Assembly: GCF_009708215.1 (NCBI RefSeq)
Contig: NZ_CP046175.1
Span: forward strand, 3,968,001 to 4,032,000
Length of the DNA: 64,000 nt
Direction of reading: 5' to 3'
Source of the DNA: Occultella kanbiaonis
GTDB taxonomy: Bacteria > Actinomycetota > Actinomycetes > Actinomycetales > Beutenbergiaceae
The position numbers and the translations under genes were made by a program. A model generated the notes under the pieces. The model was not told the origin of the DNA. It did not search any database and saw only the letters and a program-made list of their open reading frames with translations. Below, piece by piece: positions 10,415-19,796 of the stretch. Position 1 is the first letter of the stretch, and the number at the start of each line of letters is the position of its first letter.

Positions 10415-12577
10415 CTAACTGAGCTCGGAGGATGCCGACGGGTGGCCCGGCGTCGTCTTCTGCACGGTCAGCAGGAACTCCGCGTTCGAGCCGGAGTCGC
10501 GCAGCTTCGACTGCAGCAGCTCGATCGCCTGCTGCTGGTCGAGGCCGCCCATGACCCGGCGGAGCTTCCAGATGATCTTCAGCTCCTCGGAGGAGACCAG
10601 GATCTCCTCACGACGGGTACCGGACGCGTTGACGTCGACGGCCGGGAAGATCCGCTTGTCCGCGAGCTGGCGGGACAGCCGAAGCTCCATGTTCCCGGTG
10701 CCCTTGAACTCCTCGAAGATCACCTCGTCCATCTTCGAGCCGGTCTCCACCAGGGCGGAGGCGAGGATGGTCAGCGAACCGCCGTGCTCGATGTTGCGCG
10801 CGGCCCCGAAGAACCGCTTCGGCGGGTACAGCGCGGACGCGTCGACACCGCCGGAGAGGATCCGGCCGGAGGCCGGGGCCGCCAGGTTGTAGGCGCGGGA
10901 GAGCCGCGTCAACGAGTCGAGCAGCACCACGACGTCCTGGCCGAGCTCGACCAGACGCTTGGCCCGCTCGATCGCGAGCTCCGCGACGATCGTGTGGTCG
11001 GTGGCCGGCCGGTCGAACGTGGAGGAGACCACCTCGCCCTTGACCGTGCGCTCCATGTCCGTGACCTCTTCGGGCCGCTCGTCCACGAGCACCACCATGA
11101 GGTGCACCTCGGGGTTGTTGGCTGTGATGGCGTTCGCGATCTGCTGCATGATGATCGTCTTGCCGGCCTTCGGGGGCGCGACGATCAGGCCGCGCTGGCC
11201 CTTGCCGATCGGGGCGACCAGGTCGATGATCCGGGCCGTGATGAGGTTCGGCCGGGTCTCCAGGCGCAACCGCTCCTGCGGGTACAGCGGGGTGAGCTTG
11301 CTGAACTCGGGCCGCTCGAGGGCCTCCTCTGCCGGCGCGCCGTTGACCGTGTCCAGGCGGACCAGCGCATTGAACTTCTGACGCTGGTTGCCGGCGTTCT
11401 CGCCCTCGCGGGGCTGACGCACGGCACCCGTGACGGCGTCGCCGCGACGCAGGCCGTTCTTCTTGACCTGGCCGAGCGAGACGTACACGTCGTTCGGGCC
11501 GGGCAGGTAGCCGCTGGTGCGCACGAAGGCGTAGTTGTCGAGGATGTCCAGGATCCCGGCGACGGGCAGCAGCACGTCGTCCTCGCTGATCTCGATCTCG
11601 TCCTCGCCGGTGGACTCGCCACCCCGGACCGGACGGCGCTTCCGGTCCCGGTCACGATCCCGGTCCCGGTAGCGGTCCCGGCCGCGGCGCCGACGGGAGC
11701 CGCGCTCATCGTCGTCGTCCGAACCGCCGTTGTCGCGCTCACCGTCGCCACGTTCGGTGTCGATCCGGCGGCCCTCGGGCAGCTGGATGTCGTCGAGGGA
11801 CGGGCGGCGCTGAGCCTGGTTGCGGCCCTGCTCCGGCTGGCCGTTGCGGCTCGAGGTGTCCTCGCCGCGCTCGGGCACGAGTGCGGACAGGTCCAGCTGC
11901 GGCTGGTCGCTGTCGGTGGCGCGCCCGCGCTGGCGGGACCGCGGCGCACGGGACTCCTGCGCCGGAGCAGCGTCGGACTCGGTGCGCTCCTGCGGGCGCG
12001 AGGCGTCCCGCTGCGGTGCGGTGGCTCGGCGGCTGCGGGTGGTGGTGCGCTGCTGCGCGGCGCTGCCCGACGGCGGGGCCTCGGTCACGACGTCGGCCTG
12101 CGGCGTGGCGGTGTCCCCGCTGCCGTCAGGGCCCGCGGCGCGCCGTTGGCGCTGCTGGGGGGCCTGCGTCCGGCCGGAGCCCGCACCGTCGCGGGAGCGC
12201 TCGGCCGTCGGCGCCTGAGCGGTCGGTGCCTCGGCGGTCGGTGCCTGGGCGGTCGTGGGCTGTGCGGTCGGCGCCGCCGCGGTCGCCGGCTCGGCCGAGC
12301 GGGCTGCGGGCTGGGCGTCCTGCAGTTCCGGTGCCGCGGGCTCGGTCGAGCGGCTGCGCGCCGGACGGCGCGTCGGCGCACCGTCGGTCGCAGTCGCAGC
12401 GCCGGCGTCGCCGCCGGAGCGGGCCGCCCGGATCGCGGTGACGAGGTCACTCTTGCGCATCTTCGCGGTGCCCTTGAGCCCCAGCTCGGCAGCGAGCGCT
12501 TGGAGTTCGGGCAGTCGCAGCGAGGACAACGCACCGCCTCGACCGGAGCCGGTCGAGGTGTTGATCGTTTCGGTCAC
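10415..12577 (-). CDS. rho: Transcription termination factor Rho (long actinobacterial form)
   Basis: Hexameric RNA-dependent ATPase that ends transcription and, in GC-rich actinobacteria, limits antisense transcription. The 720 residues comprise a SAP-like Rho N-domain (about 15-50), about 250 residues of low-complexity Ala/Pro/Thr then Arg/Asp-rich insert, the RNA-binding cold-shock-like domain (AGILDILDNYAFVRTSGYL) and the ATPase core with Walker A APPKAGKTI. I chose the GTG at 12577 because GGGGGAAGGAA lies just upstream. E. coli Rho is about 420 residues, so nearly all the extra length is the insert. Confidence 0.97.
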   Translation of the reverse strand: MTETINTSTGSGRGGALSSLRLPELQALAAELGLKGTAKMRKSDLVTAIRAARSGGDAGAATATDGAPTRRPARSRSTEPAAPELQDAQPAARSAEPATAAAPTAQPTTAQAPTAEAPTAQAPTAERSRDGAGSGRTQAPQQRQRRAAGPDGSGDTATPQADVVTEAPPSGSAAQQRTTTRSRRATAPQRDASRPQERTESDAAPAQESRAPRSRQRGRATDSDQPQLDLSALVPERGEDTSSRNGQPEQGRNQAQRRPSLDDIQLPEGRRIDTERGDGERDNGGSDDDDERGSRRRRGRDRYRDRDRDRDRKRRPVRGGESTGEDEIEISEDDVLLPVAGILDILDNYAFVRTSGYLPGPNDVYVSLGQVKKNGLRRGDAVTGAVRQPREGENAGNQRQKFNALVRLDTVNGAPAEEALERPEFSKLTPLYPQERLRLETRPNLITARIIDLVAPIGKGQRGLIVAPPKAGKTIIMQQIANAITANNPEVHLMVVLVDERPEEVTDMERTVKGEVVSSTFDRPATDHTIVAELAIERAKRLVELGQDVVVLLDSLTRLSRAYNLAAPASGRILSGGVDASALYPPKRFFGAARNIEHGGSLTILASALVETGSKMDEVIFEEFKGTGNMELRLSRQLADKRIFPAVDVNASGTRREEILVSSEELKIIWKLRRVMGGLDQQQAIELLQSKLRDSGSNAEFLLTVQKTTPGHPSASSELS

Positions 12578-12600
12578 GGGGTTCCTTCCCCCTAGATGTG

Positions 12601-12644
12601 CCGGGCCGTGCCCGGCGAGTACTGACTCCGGGTCTCGGACCCGG
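12601..12644 (-). promoter_or_regulatory. rho: Two GC-rich hairpins in the rho leader
   Basis: In the 246-base gap between thrB and rho, two perfect inverted repeats lie just before the rho ribosome site: CCGGGTC/GACCCGG at 12628-12644 (3-base loop) and CCGGGC/GCCCGG at 12601-12615 (3-base loop). Rho genes are commonly autoregulated by attenuation in the leader, so these may act there or end read-through from thrB. The rest of 12578-12823 shows no gene. Function is inference. Confidence 0.4.
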
Positions 12645-12823
12645 GTGGTTTCCGCCACGCGCCGACGCGACCGGGCAGGTGCTCGGGAGCGAGGTTCGGG
12701 GCGGTGTCATCACGTGGGCCGTGCGGGTACGCATCAGGCCCGTCGATGCGCGGCCAGCCTACCACCGCGGCTGGTTGGAGCTCACGGATTTCCGCCACGT
12801 CGGGCGCGAGTCCGCGGCCGGAC

Positions 12824-13714
12824 TCACCGAGCCAGGATCTGGGCTCCGTCGCGGTCGATCCGGGGGTGCAGCACCCGCCACCGGCCGGCCAGTTCCGCCT
12901 CCAGCTCGGGACCGACATCGGCCAGCACGAGGACGCTCGGACCCGCACCGGAGATCACCGCCGGCAAGCCACGCTCGCGCAGCCGGTGCACGAGCGCGAC
13001 GCTGGCCATCATCGCGTCCGCCCGGTGGTCCTGGTGCAGCCGGTCCTCGGTGGCCGCCATGATCAGGTCCGGCCTGGACGTCAGGGCCAGGGTCAGGAGC
13101 CCGGCCCGGCCGGCATTGAAGGCGGCATCGGCATGGGCGACCGTGCGCGGGAGCGCGGCCCTGGCCCGGTGGGTGGCCAGCCGTTCGGTGGGGATGAGCA
13201 CGGTACAGGCGATCTCCGGGTGCACCTCGATCCGGGCGGCCCGCGCCTCCGGTCCCATCCACGCGATCGTCGCCCCGCCGAGCAGCGCCGGCGCCGCGTT
13301 GTCCGGGTGGCCCTCGAACTCGGTGGCCAGTTCCAGTACGGCGCCGTCCGCCAGCGCGTCCGGGTCACCGATCAGCGCGCGGGCGGCAACCAGCCCGGCG
13401 ACCACGGCACCGGCGCTGGAACCCATCCCGCGGCCGTGCGGGATCGCATTCACGCACCTCAGGTGCAGGCCTGCCTGCGGCGCCCCGGCGTACTCCAGGC
13501 CGGCCCGCAGCGCGCGCACCACAAGGTGCGTCTCGCCGTCGGGCACCTCACCGGCGCCCTCGCCGGTGACCTCGACGGCGGTCGCACCGGTCGTGGCGCG
13601 CACGTGCACGACGTCGTGGATCCGGTGGGCGAGACCGAACGCGTCGAAGCCGGGTCCGAGGTTGGCGCTGGTCGCGGGGACGCGCACCGAGGCCTGGTCG
13701 TACAGCAGGCGCAT
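12824..13714 (-). CDS. thrB: Homoserine kinase (GHMP family)
   Basis: Phosphorylates homoserine for threonine synthesis. 296 residues with the GHMP pattern: N-terminal VRVPATSANLGPGFDAFGLA, the ATP-binding glycine/serine loop IPHGRGMGSSAGAVVAGLVAA (about residues 91-111), and a C-terminal ISGAGPSVLVLA motif. The ATG lies 4 bases after the thrC stop, placing it last in the hom-thrC-thrB run. Confidence 0.96.
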   Translation of the reverse strand: MRLLYDQASVRVPATSANLGPGFDAFGLAHRIHDVVHVRATTGATAVEVTGEGAGEVPDGETHLVVRALRAGLEYAGAPQAGLHLRCVNAIPHGRGMGSSAGAVVAGLVAARALIGDPDALADGAVLELATEFEGHPDNAAPALLGGATIAWMGPEARAARIEVHPEIACTVLIPTERLATHRARAALPRTVAHADAAFNAGRAGLLTLALTSRPDLIMAATEDRLHQDHRADAMMASVALVHRLRERGLPAVISGAGPSVLVLADVGPELEAELAGRWRVLHPRIDRDGAQILAR

Positions 13715-13718
13715 GGCG

Positions 13719-14780
13719 TCAGTTCAGACCGAGGGCCCGGGCGGCGGCGTCGACGTCCACACCGATCACCCGCGGCTCGATGACGGTGTCCCCGAGCGCC
13801 GTCGCGGTGTCCTTGAGCCCGTTCCCGGTGACGGTGCAGACCACCTGCGCGCCGGCGGGGACGTCGCCTGCCTCGGCGCGCACGAGCAGGCCGGCCACGC
13901 TCGCCGCGGACGCCGGCTCCACGAACACGCCGACCTCGCGGGCGATGAGGGCCTGTGCGTCAAGGATCTGCGCGTCGGTGACGGCGTCGATGCGCCCTCC
14001 GGAGTCGTCCCGAGCGGCAACGGCCAGGTCCCAGGAGGCCGGGTTCCCGATCCGGATCGCGGTCGCGACCGTCTCCGGGTGCTCGATCGGCACGCCCTTG
14101 ACGAACGGCGCGGCGCCCTCCGCCTGGACGCCCCACATCATCGGGGTCCGGGACGCGAGACCGTCGGCGGCGTACTCGCGGTAGCCCATCCAGTACGCCG
14201 AGATGTTGCCTGCGTTGCCGACCGGCAGCACGTGGATCTGCGGGGCGTCGCCGAGCGCGTCGACGACCTCGAACGCGGCCGTCTTCTGCCCCTGCAGCCG
14301 GTACGGGTTCACCGAGTTCACGAGGGCGACGGGGTAGTTCTCCGCGAGCGAGCGCACGATTCGCAGGCAGTCGTCGAAGTTGCCGTCCACGGCGAGCAGC
14401 GTGGCCCCGTGCACGATCGCCTGGGCGAGCTTGCCGGCCGCGATCTTGCCCTGCGGCAGCACCACGGCGCAGCCGAGGCCCGCACGGACCGCGTACGCGG
14501 CGGCGGAGGCGGAGGTGTTCCCGGTGGAGGCGCACACGACGACCTCCGTACCGGTCCCGGCGACCTTGCTCATCGCCATCGTCATGCCCCGGTCCTTGAA
14601 GGACCCGGTGGGGTTGGCCCCCTCCACCTTCAGGTGCACCTGCGCGCCGGTGGCGGCGGACAACGACGGCGAGTGCACCAGTGGGGTGCCGCCCTCGCCG
14701 AGGGTGACCACCGGGTCACCGTCCTCGATCGGCAGACGGTCGGCGTACTCGGCGATCACGCCGCGCCAGGGCTTGGCCAT
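13719..14780 (-). CDS. thrC: Threonine synthase
   Basis: PLP-dependent conversion of O-phosphohomoserine to threonine. 353 residues; the PLP-lysine motif is [11 protein letters not shown] (about residues 58-68), with the phosphate/PLP glycine loop [12 protein letters not shown]. Short form as in other actinobacteria. The ATG overlaps the hom stop by one base (TGATG), giving tight coupling between successive pathway steps. Confidence 0.97.
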   Translation of the reverse strand: MAKPWRGVIAEYADRLPIEDGDPVVTLGEGGTPLVHSPSLSAATGAQVHLKVEGANPTGSFKDRGMTMAMSKVAGTGTEVVVCASTGNTSASAAAYAVRAGLGCAVVLPQGKIAAGKLAQAIVHGATLLAVDGNFDDCLRIVRSLAENYPVALVNSVNPYRLQGQKTAAFEVVDALGDAPQIHVLPVGNAGNISAYWMGYREYAADGLASRTPMMWGVQAEGAAPFVKGVPIEHPETVATAIRIGNPASWDLAVAARDDSGGRIDAVTDAQILDAQALIAREVGVFVEPASAASVAGLLVRAEAGDVPAGAQVVCTVTGNGLKDTATALGDTVIEPRVIGVDVDAAARALGLN

Positions 14781-16084
14781 CAGATTCCTTCCACGCGCAG
14801 GACCGAACTGATCCGCAGGACGACGTCGAGCGTATCCAATGCCGCGAGGGTCGCGGCGAGCGCCGACTCGCTCGCCTCGTGGGTGCCGATGACCAGCTCG
14901 GCCGGGCCTCCGGGCAGGCCCTGCTGGCGGACCGTCTCGAAGGACACACCGTGCTCGGCGACGGCGGCCGCGACCTCGGCGAGCACGCCCGGCCGGTCCG
15001 CGATCGCCATCCGGATCTGGAAGCGGGTGTGGATCTGGTCGGCTCCCAGCGGCGTCAGTTCGGCGTACCGCGACTCGGACGGCGCCTTGCCGCCGCTGAC
15101 GCGGTTGCGCGCGGCGGCGACGAGGTCACCGAGCACGGCGCTCGAGGTGGCCACGCCACCGGCGCCGGCACCGTAGAACATCAGGGTCCCGGCCGCCTCG
15201 GCCTCGACCAGCACCGCGTTGAACGGCCCGCGCACGTTGCCGAGCGGGTGCTCGACCGGCACGAGCGCCGGGTACACCCGGACCGCCACGCCCGCGCGGC
15301 CGTCGGGCTCGCGTCCCTGTTCCGCGACGGCGAGGAGCTTGATGACGTGCCCGGTCTGCGCCGCGGAGGCGATGTCCTCCGGGGTGATCGCTGTGATGCC
15401 CTCGGCGCTGACGTCCGTGAGCGCGATCCGGCTGTGGAAGGCGAGCGCCGCCAGGATGGCCGCCTTCGCCGCGGCGTCGAGACCTTCGACGTCGGCGGTC
15501 GGGTCCGACTCGGCGTACCCGAGGTCCTGGGCCTGGCGCAGGGCCGCGGCGAAGTCCAGCTCGTTCGTGGTCATCTCGTCGAGGATGTAGTTCGTGGTGC
15601 CGTTGACGATGCCGAGGACCCGGTTGATCCGGTCCCCCGCCAGCGACTCGCGGACCCCGCGCACCACCGGCACCGCGCCCGCCACGGCCGCCTCGTAGAA
15701 CAGGTCCACGTGCGCGGCGTCCGCGGCCTCGTACAGCTCCGGCCCGTGCTTGGCCAGGAGTGCCTTGTTCGCGGTGATGACGCCGGCGCCGGTGCGGAGC
15801 GCCTCGAGGATCAGGGTCCGGGCCGGCTCGATGCCGCCCATCACCTCCACGACCAGGTCGGCGCCGGCGATCAGCGCGGCCGGGTCGTCGGTGAGCAGGT
15901 CCCGGGGCACGACCGGGTCCCGCGCGGTGTCCAGCGAACGGACCGCGATCCCGGTCAGCTCGAGGTCGGCCCCGGTACGCGCCGAGAAGTCGGCGGTGTG
16001 CTCGAGGAGGCGGCGGACCACCTCCGTACCGACCACGCCGCAGCCGAGGACGGCGACACGCAGGGAGGCGGGGGCGTCGTTCAT
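14780..16084 (-). CDS. hom: Homoserine dehydrogenase
   Basis: NAD(P)H-dependent reduction of aspartate semialdehyde to homoserine. 434 residues: Rossmann motif [13 protein letters not shown] at the N-terminus, catalytic-domain segments [14 protein letters not shown] and [21 protein letters not shown], and a C-terminal ACT domain (from [23 protein letters not shown]), which usually carries threonine feedback. The ATG at 16084 was chosen because AAGGAG lies just upstream; an open frame extends 35 codons further without homology. Confidence 0.97.
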   Translation of the reverse strand: MNDAPASLRVAVLGCGVVGTEVVRRLLEHTADFSARTGADLELTGIAVRSLDTARDPVVPRDLLTDDPAALIAGADLVVEVMGGIEPARTLILEALRTGAGVITANKALLAKHGPELYEAADAAHVDLFYEAAVAGAVPVVRGVRESLAGDRINRVLGIVNGTTNYILDEMTTNELDFAAALRQAQDLGYAESDPTADVEGLDAAAKAAILAALAFHSRIALTDVSAEGITAITPEDIASAAQTGHVIKLLAVAEQGREPDGRAGVAVRVYPALVPVEHPLGNVRGPFNAVLVEAEAAGTLMFYGAGAGGVATSSAVLGDLVAAARNRVSGGKAPSESRYAELTPLGADQIHTRFQIRMAIADRPGVLAEVAAAVAEHGVSFETVRQQGLPGGPAELVIGTHEASESALAATLAALDTLDVVLRISSVLRVEGI

Positions 16085-16192
16085 GATCTCCTTCGGCGTG
16101 CACACGCACGCACTGTTTCGCTCGGGGGTTGCCTCAGGATAGGACTCCGCGGCGCGGTTGCGGGCAGGGCGTCGAGGAGTGGACACCACCCC

Positions 16193-17536
16193 TCAGCCCA
16201 TGTCGAGGGCGAGCACATCCTCGATCGTCTCCCGCCGCACGATCTCGCGGGCCTGCCCGTCGGCGACGGCGACCACGCCGGCCCGCGGGAGCAGGTTGTA
16301 GTTGCTCGCCATCGATCGTCCGTAGGCGCCGGTGGCGGGCACCGCGAGCAGGTCGCCGGCGGCGACGTCCGCGGGCAGCGCCACGTCCCGGACCACGATG
16401 TCCCCGCTCTCGCAGTGCTTGCCGACGACCCGGGCGGTCACCGCGGGTGCGGTCGATGCACGCGAGACAAGCTCGGCGTGGTAGTCCGCGTCGTAGAGCG
16501 CGGTGCGGATGTTGTCGCTCATGCCGCCGTCGACGGACACGTACAGCCGGCTCCCGCCGTCGTCGAGGACCACCGGCTTGACGGTGCCCACGGTGTAGAG
16601 CGTGATCATCGTCGGCCCGACGATCGCCCGGCCCGGCTCGAAGGACAGCCGCGGCAGCGTGGTCCCGAGCGCCTGCGCCTCGGTGGCCAGCAGCCCGGCC
16701 AGGTCCGTGGCCAGGGCGGCCACGTCCACCCCCTCCTCGCCGGGGACGTAGGCGATGCCGAAGCCGCCGCCGAGGTCCACCTCGGGCACCAGCTCGCCGG
16801 TGCGGTCGGCGAACTCGGCCCGCAGGCCCAGCAGCGCGCGAGCGGCCTCGCCGAAGCCCGCCGGATCCAGGATCTGGGAGCCGATGTGGGAGTGCAGGCC
16901 GAGCAGGTCGAGCCGGTCGTCGGCGTGGATCCGTTCCATGGCGTCCAGGGCGGCCCCGCTGGCCAGCGAGAGCCCGAACTTCTGGTCCTCGTGCGCGGTG
17001 GCGATGAACTCGTGCCCGCCGGCGTGCACGCCGGTGGTGACCCGCACCATGACCGGCGCCCGGACCCCGAGCTCGGCGGCGATCGAGCCGACGAGCTCGA
17101 TCTCGGGCAGGGAGTCGATGACGATCCGGCCCACGCCGTGGCCGAGCGCGAGGGCGATCTCCGCGGCGGACTTGTTGTTCCCGTGCAGGCCGATGTCCGC
17201 CCCGGGGATGCCGGCGGCGATCGCGGTGGCCAGCTCACCGTGGGCCGCGGTGTCGATGCGCAGCCCCTCGGCGTGCACCCAGCGCGCCACGGCGGTGCTC
17301 AGGAACGCCTTGCTCGCGTAGTAGACGTCGACATCCACGCCGAGCGGGGCGAACGCCCGGACGAACGCCTCCCGGTATCGGGCGGCCCGCGCGCGCAGGT
17401 CCGCCACGTCGAGCAGGAACGACGGCGTCCCGTAGGTCCCGGCGAGTTCGGTCACCGACATCCCGGCGAGGCGGAGCACGCCGTCGGTCACGGTCACGTT
17501 CGCGGGCCATAGCTGGGGGTCGGTCGGGTGCGTCAC
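16193..17536 (-). CDS. lysA: Diaminopimelate decarboxylase
   Basis: PLP enzyme making lysine from meso-diaminopimelate. 447 residues, fold type III barrel with the PLP lysine in VYYASKAFLSTAVARW, the glycine-rich phosphate loop VDLGGGFGIAY, and the C-terminal active-site segment HCESGDIVVRD. The GTG at 17536 overlaps the stop of the ArgS-like gene as GTGA. A frame in register continues far upstream but is the out-of-frame image of the ArgS-like gene. hom follows after 108 bases with no obvious terminator. Confidence 0.97.
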   Translation of the reverse strand: MTHPTDPQLWPANVTVTDGVLRLAGMSVTELAGTYGTPSFLLDVADLRARAARYREAFVRAFAPLGVDVDVYYASKAFLSTAVARWVHAEGLRIDTAAHGELATAIAAGIPGADIGLHGNNKSAAEIALALGHGVGRIVIDSLPEIELVGSIAAELGVRAPVMVRVTTGVHAGGHEFIATAHEDQKFGLSLASGAALDAMERIHADDRLDLLGLHSHIGSQILDPAGFGEAARALLGLRAEFADRTGELVPEVDLGGGFGIAYVPGEEGVDVAALATDLAGLLATEAQALGTTLPRLSFEPGRAIVGPTMITLYTVGTVKPVVLDDGGSRLYVSVDGGMSDNIRTALYDADYHAELVSRASTAPAVTARVVGKHCESGDIVVRDVALPADVAAGDLLAVPATGAYGRSMASNYNLLPRAGVVAVADGQAREIVRRETIEDVLALDMG

Positions 17537-18378
17537 AGGTGCTCCGGAGCGTCGAGGCCGAGGATCGCCAGCCCACCGGCCAGGACCGGGGTGGCAGCGT
17601 CGTTCAGGCAGAGTCGGGATCGGTGCGCCGAGGTTATCGCCCCAGCGCCACGTGGGGTCACCCTGGTCGTCTCGAACCAGGCACGGTGGGCGGCAGCGGT
17701 GCGATCCAGGTGCGCGATCACCGGGTCGGGTCGGTGCGTCTCGTGGACCCGGGCGGCCGCATCGCGGGAGCCGGCGAGGCAGAGGATGAGTTCGCGAGCC
17801 CCGGACTCCTCGACCAGGTCCTCGAGCGCGGGCCCGCGAGCGACGTCGCCGGCCGGCCACGGCAGCACGCCGTGGGCGTGGGCGGACCGAGTGAGGTTGC
17901 GGGCGCGGGCGTGCGCGAGACGGGCCGCGGCGGCGCGCGCGGGCGGAACCGGGAGGCAGGTCGATGCGTCGAGAGCCGCCGGGGCACGGTGGGCGTCGAG
18001 CAGGTCCTCGACCACGCCCGCGAGCGCCGCGGAGGTGACCGACACCAGCACGTGACCGTCCCGTGCCCACGCGTCCGCGACGCCGTCGGCACCACGGACC
18101 TCCGCAGCCAGGGCGAGCGCCAGCGGCTCGGCGAGGTCCGCCCGGTCGAGCCGCTGGGCCAGGATCCGAGCGGCCGCGCTCGTGAAGTCGGCGCGCTGCC
18201 CGCGCGCCGTCGGGCGCTGGGCCCGGAACGCCCGCGGCTCGCCGGCCGCGAGCGTCGTGGCCGTGCCGGGCGGCGCGGCCGCGGAGCCCGTCAGACCGAG
18301 CAGCCGGACGCCGTCGGGCCGTCCCAGAATCCGGGCGAGCCCGGCTTCGAGGGCAACGCCCACCTCCTCCTGCCACAC
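17533..18378 (-). CDS. ArgS-like protein lacking the catalytic core (ADD1-like plus DALR domains)
   Basis: About 281 residues that align, as I read them, with the two ends of arginyl-tRNA synthetase. The N-terminal part (about 35-125, RADFTSAAARILAQRL...) resembles the tRNA-D-arm-binding ADD1 domain. The C-terminal part (from AAARLAHARARNL to the end LAGGLAILGLDAPEHL) resembles the DALR anticodon-binding domain. The HIGH/KMSKS Rossmann core between them is absent, so it cannot charge tRNA. It sits where argS normally precedes lysA in actinobacteria and is coupled to lysA by GTGA. The start is uncertain: the GTG at 18378 falls within a palindrome, and a GTG at 18363 is possible. Confidence 0.75.
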   Translation of the reverse strand: MWQEEVGVALEAGLARILGRPDGVRLLGLTGSAAAPPGTATTLAAGEPRAFRAQRPTARGQRADFTSAAARILAQRLDRADLAEPLALALAAEVRGADGVADAWARDGHVLVSVTSAALAGVVEDLLDAHRAPAALDASTCLPVPPARAAAARLAHARARNLTRSAHAHGVLPWPAGDVARGPALEDLVEESGARELILCLAGSRDAAARVHETHRPDPVIAHLDRTAAAHRAWFETTRVTPRGAGAITSAHRSRLCLNDAATPVLAGGLAILGLDAPEHL

Positions 18379-18406
18379 GCCGCGAGCGTAACGCTCGCGG
18401 CGTGTG
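18374..18406. terminator. Perfect 16-bp inverted repeat (terminator or operator)
   Basis: Two 16-base arms (CACACGCCGCGAGCGT and its exact complement) separated by one base. On the minus strand it lies 46 bases beyond the stop of the Gln/Gly-rich membrane protein gene and overlaps the likely start of the ArgS-like gene. There is no T-run, so it could be a Rho-assisted terminator or a protein-binding site controlling the lysA-hom-thr block. Confidence 0.55.
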
Positions 18407-18451
18407 CGACGGTGCCCCACCCGATCGACCCGGCCGATCGGGATCGTGCGA

Positions 18452-19429
18452 TCAGACCGGCAGACCCAGGTAGAAGTCGAACGCCGCGTTGTCCTGCGCG
18501 GGTCCGGTCACGTGGAAGACCACCGCGGTGTCGTACCACCAGACGATGTCGAGGGTGGTGCCGTCGGAGAAGTCCAGCCGGGTGCCGCTCTGGTCCTCCT
18601 CCCAGACGTAGGACTCGTAGATCTGCTCGCCCAGCGTCGCGGACAGCTCGGCGGCGTACGCGTCCGCCTCCGCCTCGGTCGCGAACGCGACCGCGGTCAT
18701 CGTGACGTCGCCGGGATCGCCCACGAACGTGCCCGTGTAGGCCTCGGTGGCGGACGCGGGCGCCGGGGTGATGGCGTCGGCGACGGCCCAGCCGGCGTCG
18801 TCGATGGCCCACACGCCGCCGAGCTCGTCGCCGCCGGTGATGATCTCGACCCGCGAGGTGAGTTCGTCGTAGAGCTCACCGCTCGGCTCGGCCGTCGGGT
18901 CGTCGGTGGGCTCGTCCGTCGGGTCCACGGTGGGATCGTCGGTCGGTCCCTGCGTGGTCGTGGTGCCGCCCGCGGTCGGGTCCTCGTCGCCGCCGCCGCC
19001 GAAGAGCTGGATCGCGAAGAACACGATCGCTCCGAGCACCACGACACCGCCGATGACGGCCCCGATCACGACGCCACGGTTGCTGTTGGTGGGCCCACCT
19101 GGGCCTCCGGGCCCCTGACCGGGCATGCCCGGCTGGCCGTAGCCACCCTGTTGGGGCTGCCCGTAGCCACCCTGCTGGGGCTGCCCGTAGCCACCCTGCT
19201 GCGGCATGGACGACTGGCCGTAGCCACCCTGCTGGGGCTGGCCGTACCCGCCCGGGGGCATCGACGCCTGCCCGTAGCCCTGGCCGTACGCCTGGCTCGG
19301 GTCCTGGCCGAACGCCTGGGTGGGCTGGTCCGGCGAAGGCTGGCCGAAGCCGTACTCCGGGCCGTCGGAGGTTGCGCCGGGCTCGCCCTGGGGGCGGCCG
19401 TACGGGTCCTCGGGTGGGTTCTGGCTCAT
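18452..19429 (-). CDS. Membrane protein with Gln/Gly/Tyr-rich repeats and extracytoplasmic domain
   Basis: 325 residues. The N-terminal 110 are low complexity, built on QPQQGGYG and PGMPGQG repeats. One transmembrane helix (about 120-142, GVVIGAVIGGVVVLGAIVFFAIQLF) is followed by a Thr/Asp/Pro linker (TTTTQGPTDDPTVDPTDEPT) and a C-terminal domain of about 150 residues with no family I recognise. This layout is common in actinobacterial envelope proteins whose disordered N-terminus stays in the cytoplasm. The ATG at 19429 has a GGAGGG ribosome site. Function unknown. Confidence 0.8.
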   Translation of the reverse strand: MSQNPPEDPYGRPQGEPGATSDGPEYGFGQPSPDQPTQAFGQDPSQAYGQGYGQASMPPGGYGQPQQGGYGQSSMPQQGGYGQPQQGGYGQPQQGGYGQPGMPGQGPGGPGGPTNSNRGVVIGAVIGGVVVLGAIVFFAIQLFGGGGDEDPTAGGTTTTQGPTDDPTVDPTDEPTDDPTAEPSGELYDELTSRVEIITGGDELGGVWAIDDAGWAVADAITPAPASATEAYTGTFVGDPGDVTMTAVAFATEAEADAYAAELSATLGEQIYESYVWEEDQSGTRLDFSDGTTLDIVWWYDTAVVFHVTGPAQDNAAFDFYLGLPV

Positions 19430-19701
19430 CTCGCCCTCCGCTGATTGTGTGTGTCGATCCCGGCGCCGTCGCTGGTCGCAGGCGCCGGGCTTCCCCTGAT
19501 CTGGCCATGGTAGGGGCGCAAGGGGTCCGAGGAGACACGCGTCCATGGGAAGAACTGCACCCAGGCGCTGAACCCTGGCCGGACCCGCCCGGTGTGATCC
19601 TCGCCTCCCGCGCTGGCCCGACCCCGCGCCACCACGCCGGTGCACCCGGGTTCGCGCGCCACCGCCCGTCCCGGGCGGCGTGGTCGCCTCGCAAATCCTG
19701 G

Positions 19702-19707
19702 TAGGCT
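19702..19707 (+). promoter_or_regulatory. Probable -10 element of tRNA-Arg
   Basis: TAGGCT lies 16 bases before the mature tRNA 5' end. The same hexamer precedes the aldose epimerase-like gene, aroA and kgd in this window. No convincing -35 is visible. Confidence 0.4.
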
Positions 19708-19723
19708 CACGCAGCGTTGAAAC

Positions 19724-19796
19724 GCCCCTGTAGCTCAGTGGATAGAGCGTCTGCCTCCGGAGCAGAAGGTCGCTGGTTCGAATCCAGTCGGGGGCA
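19724..19796 (+). tRNA. tRNA-Arg, anticodon CCG
   Basis: Full cloverleaf: acceptor arm GCCCCTG/CGGGGGC with one G-U pair, D-arm GCTCAGTGGATAGAGC, anticodon stem TCTGC/GCAGA around loop CTCCGGA (anticodon CCG, reading CGG), T-arm GCTGG-TTCGAAT-CCAGT with a terminal G-T pair, discriminator A. CCA is not encoded. CGG is a frequent Arg codon in this genome. Confidence 0.96.

Noticed and set aside
16193-18376. A single 727-codon frame covering lysA and the ArgS-like gene
   Set aside because: The upstream part is out of frame with the ArgS-like gene and lacks homology; lysA starts at the GTGA overlap at 17536.
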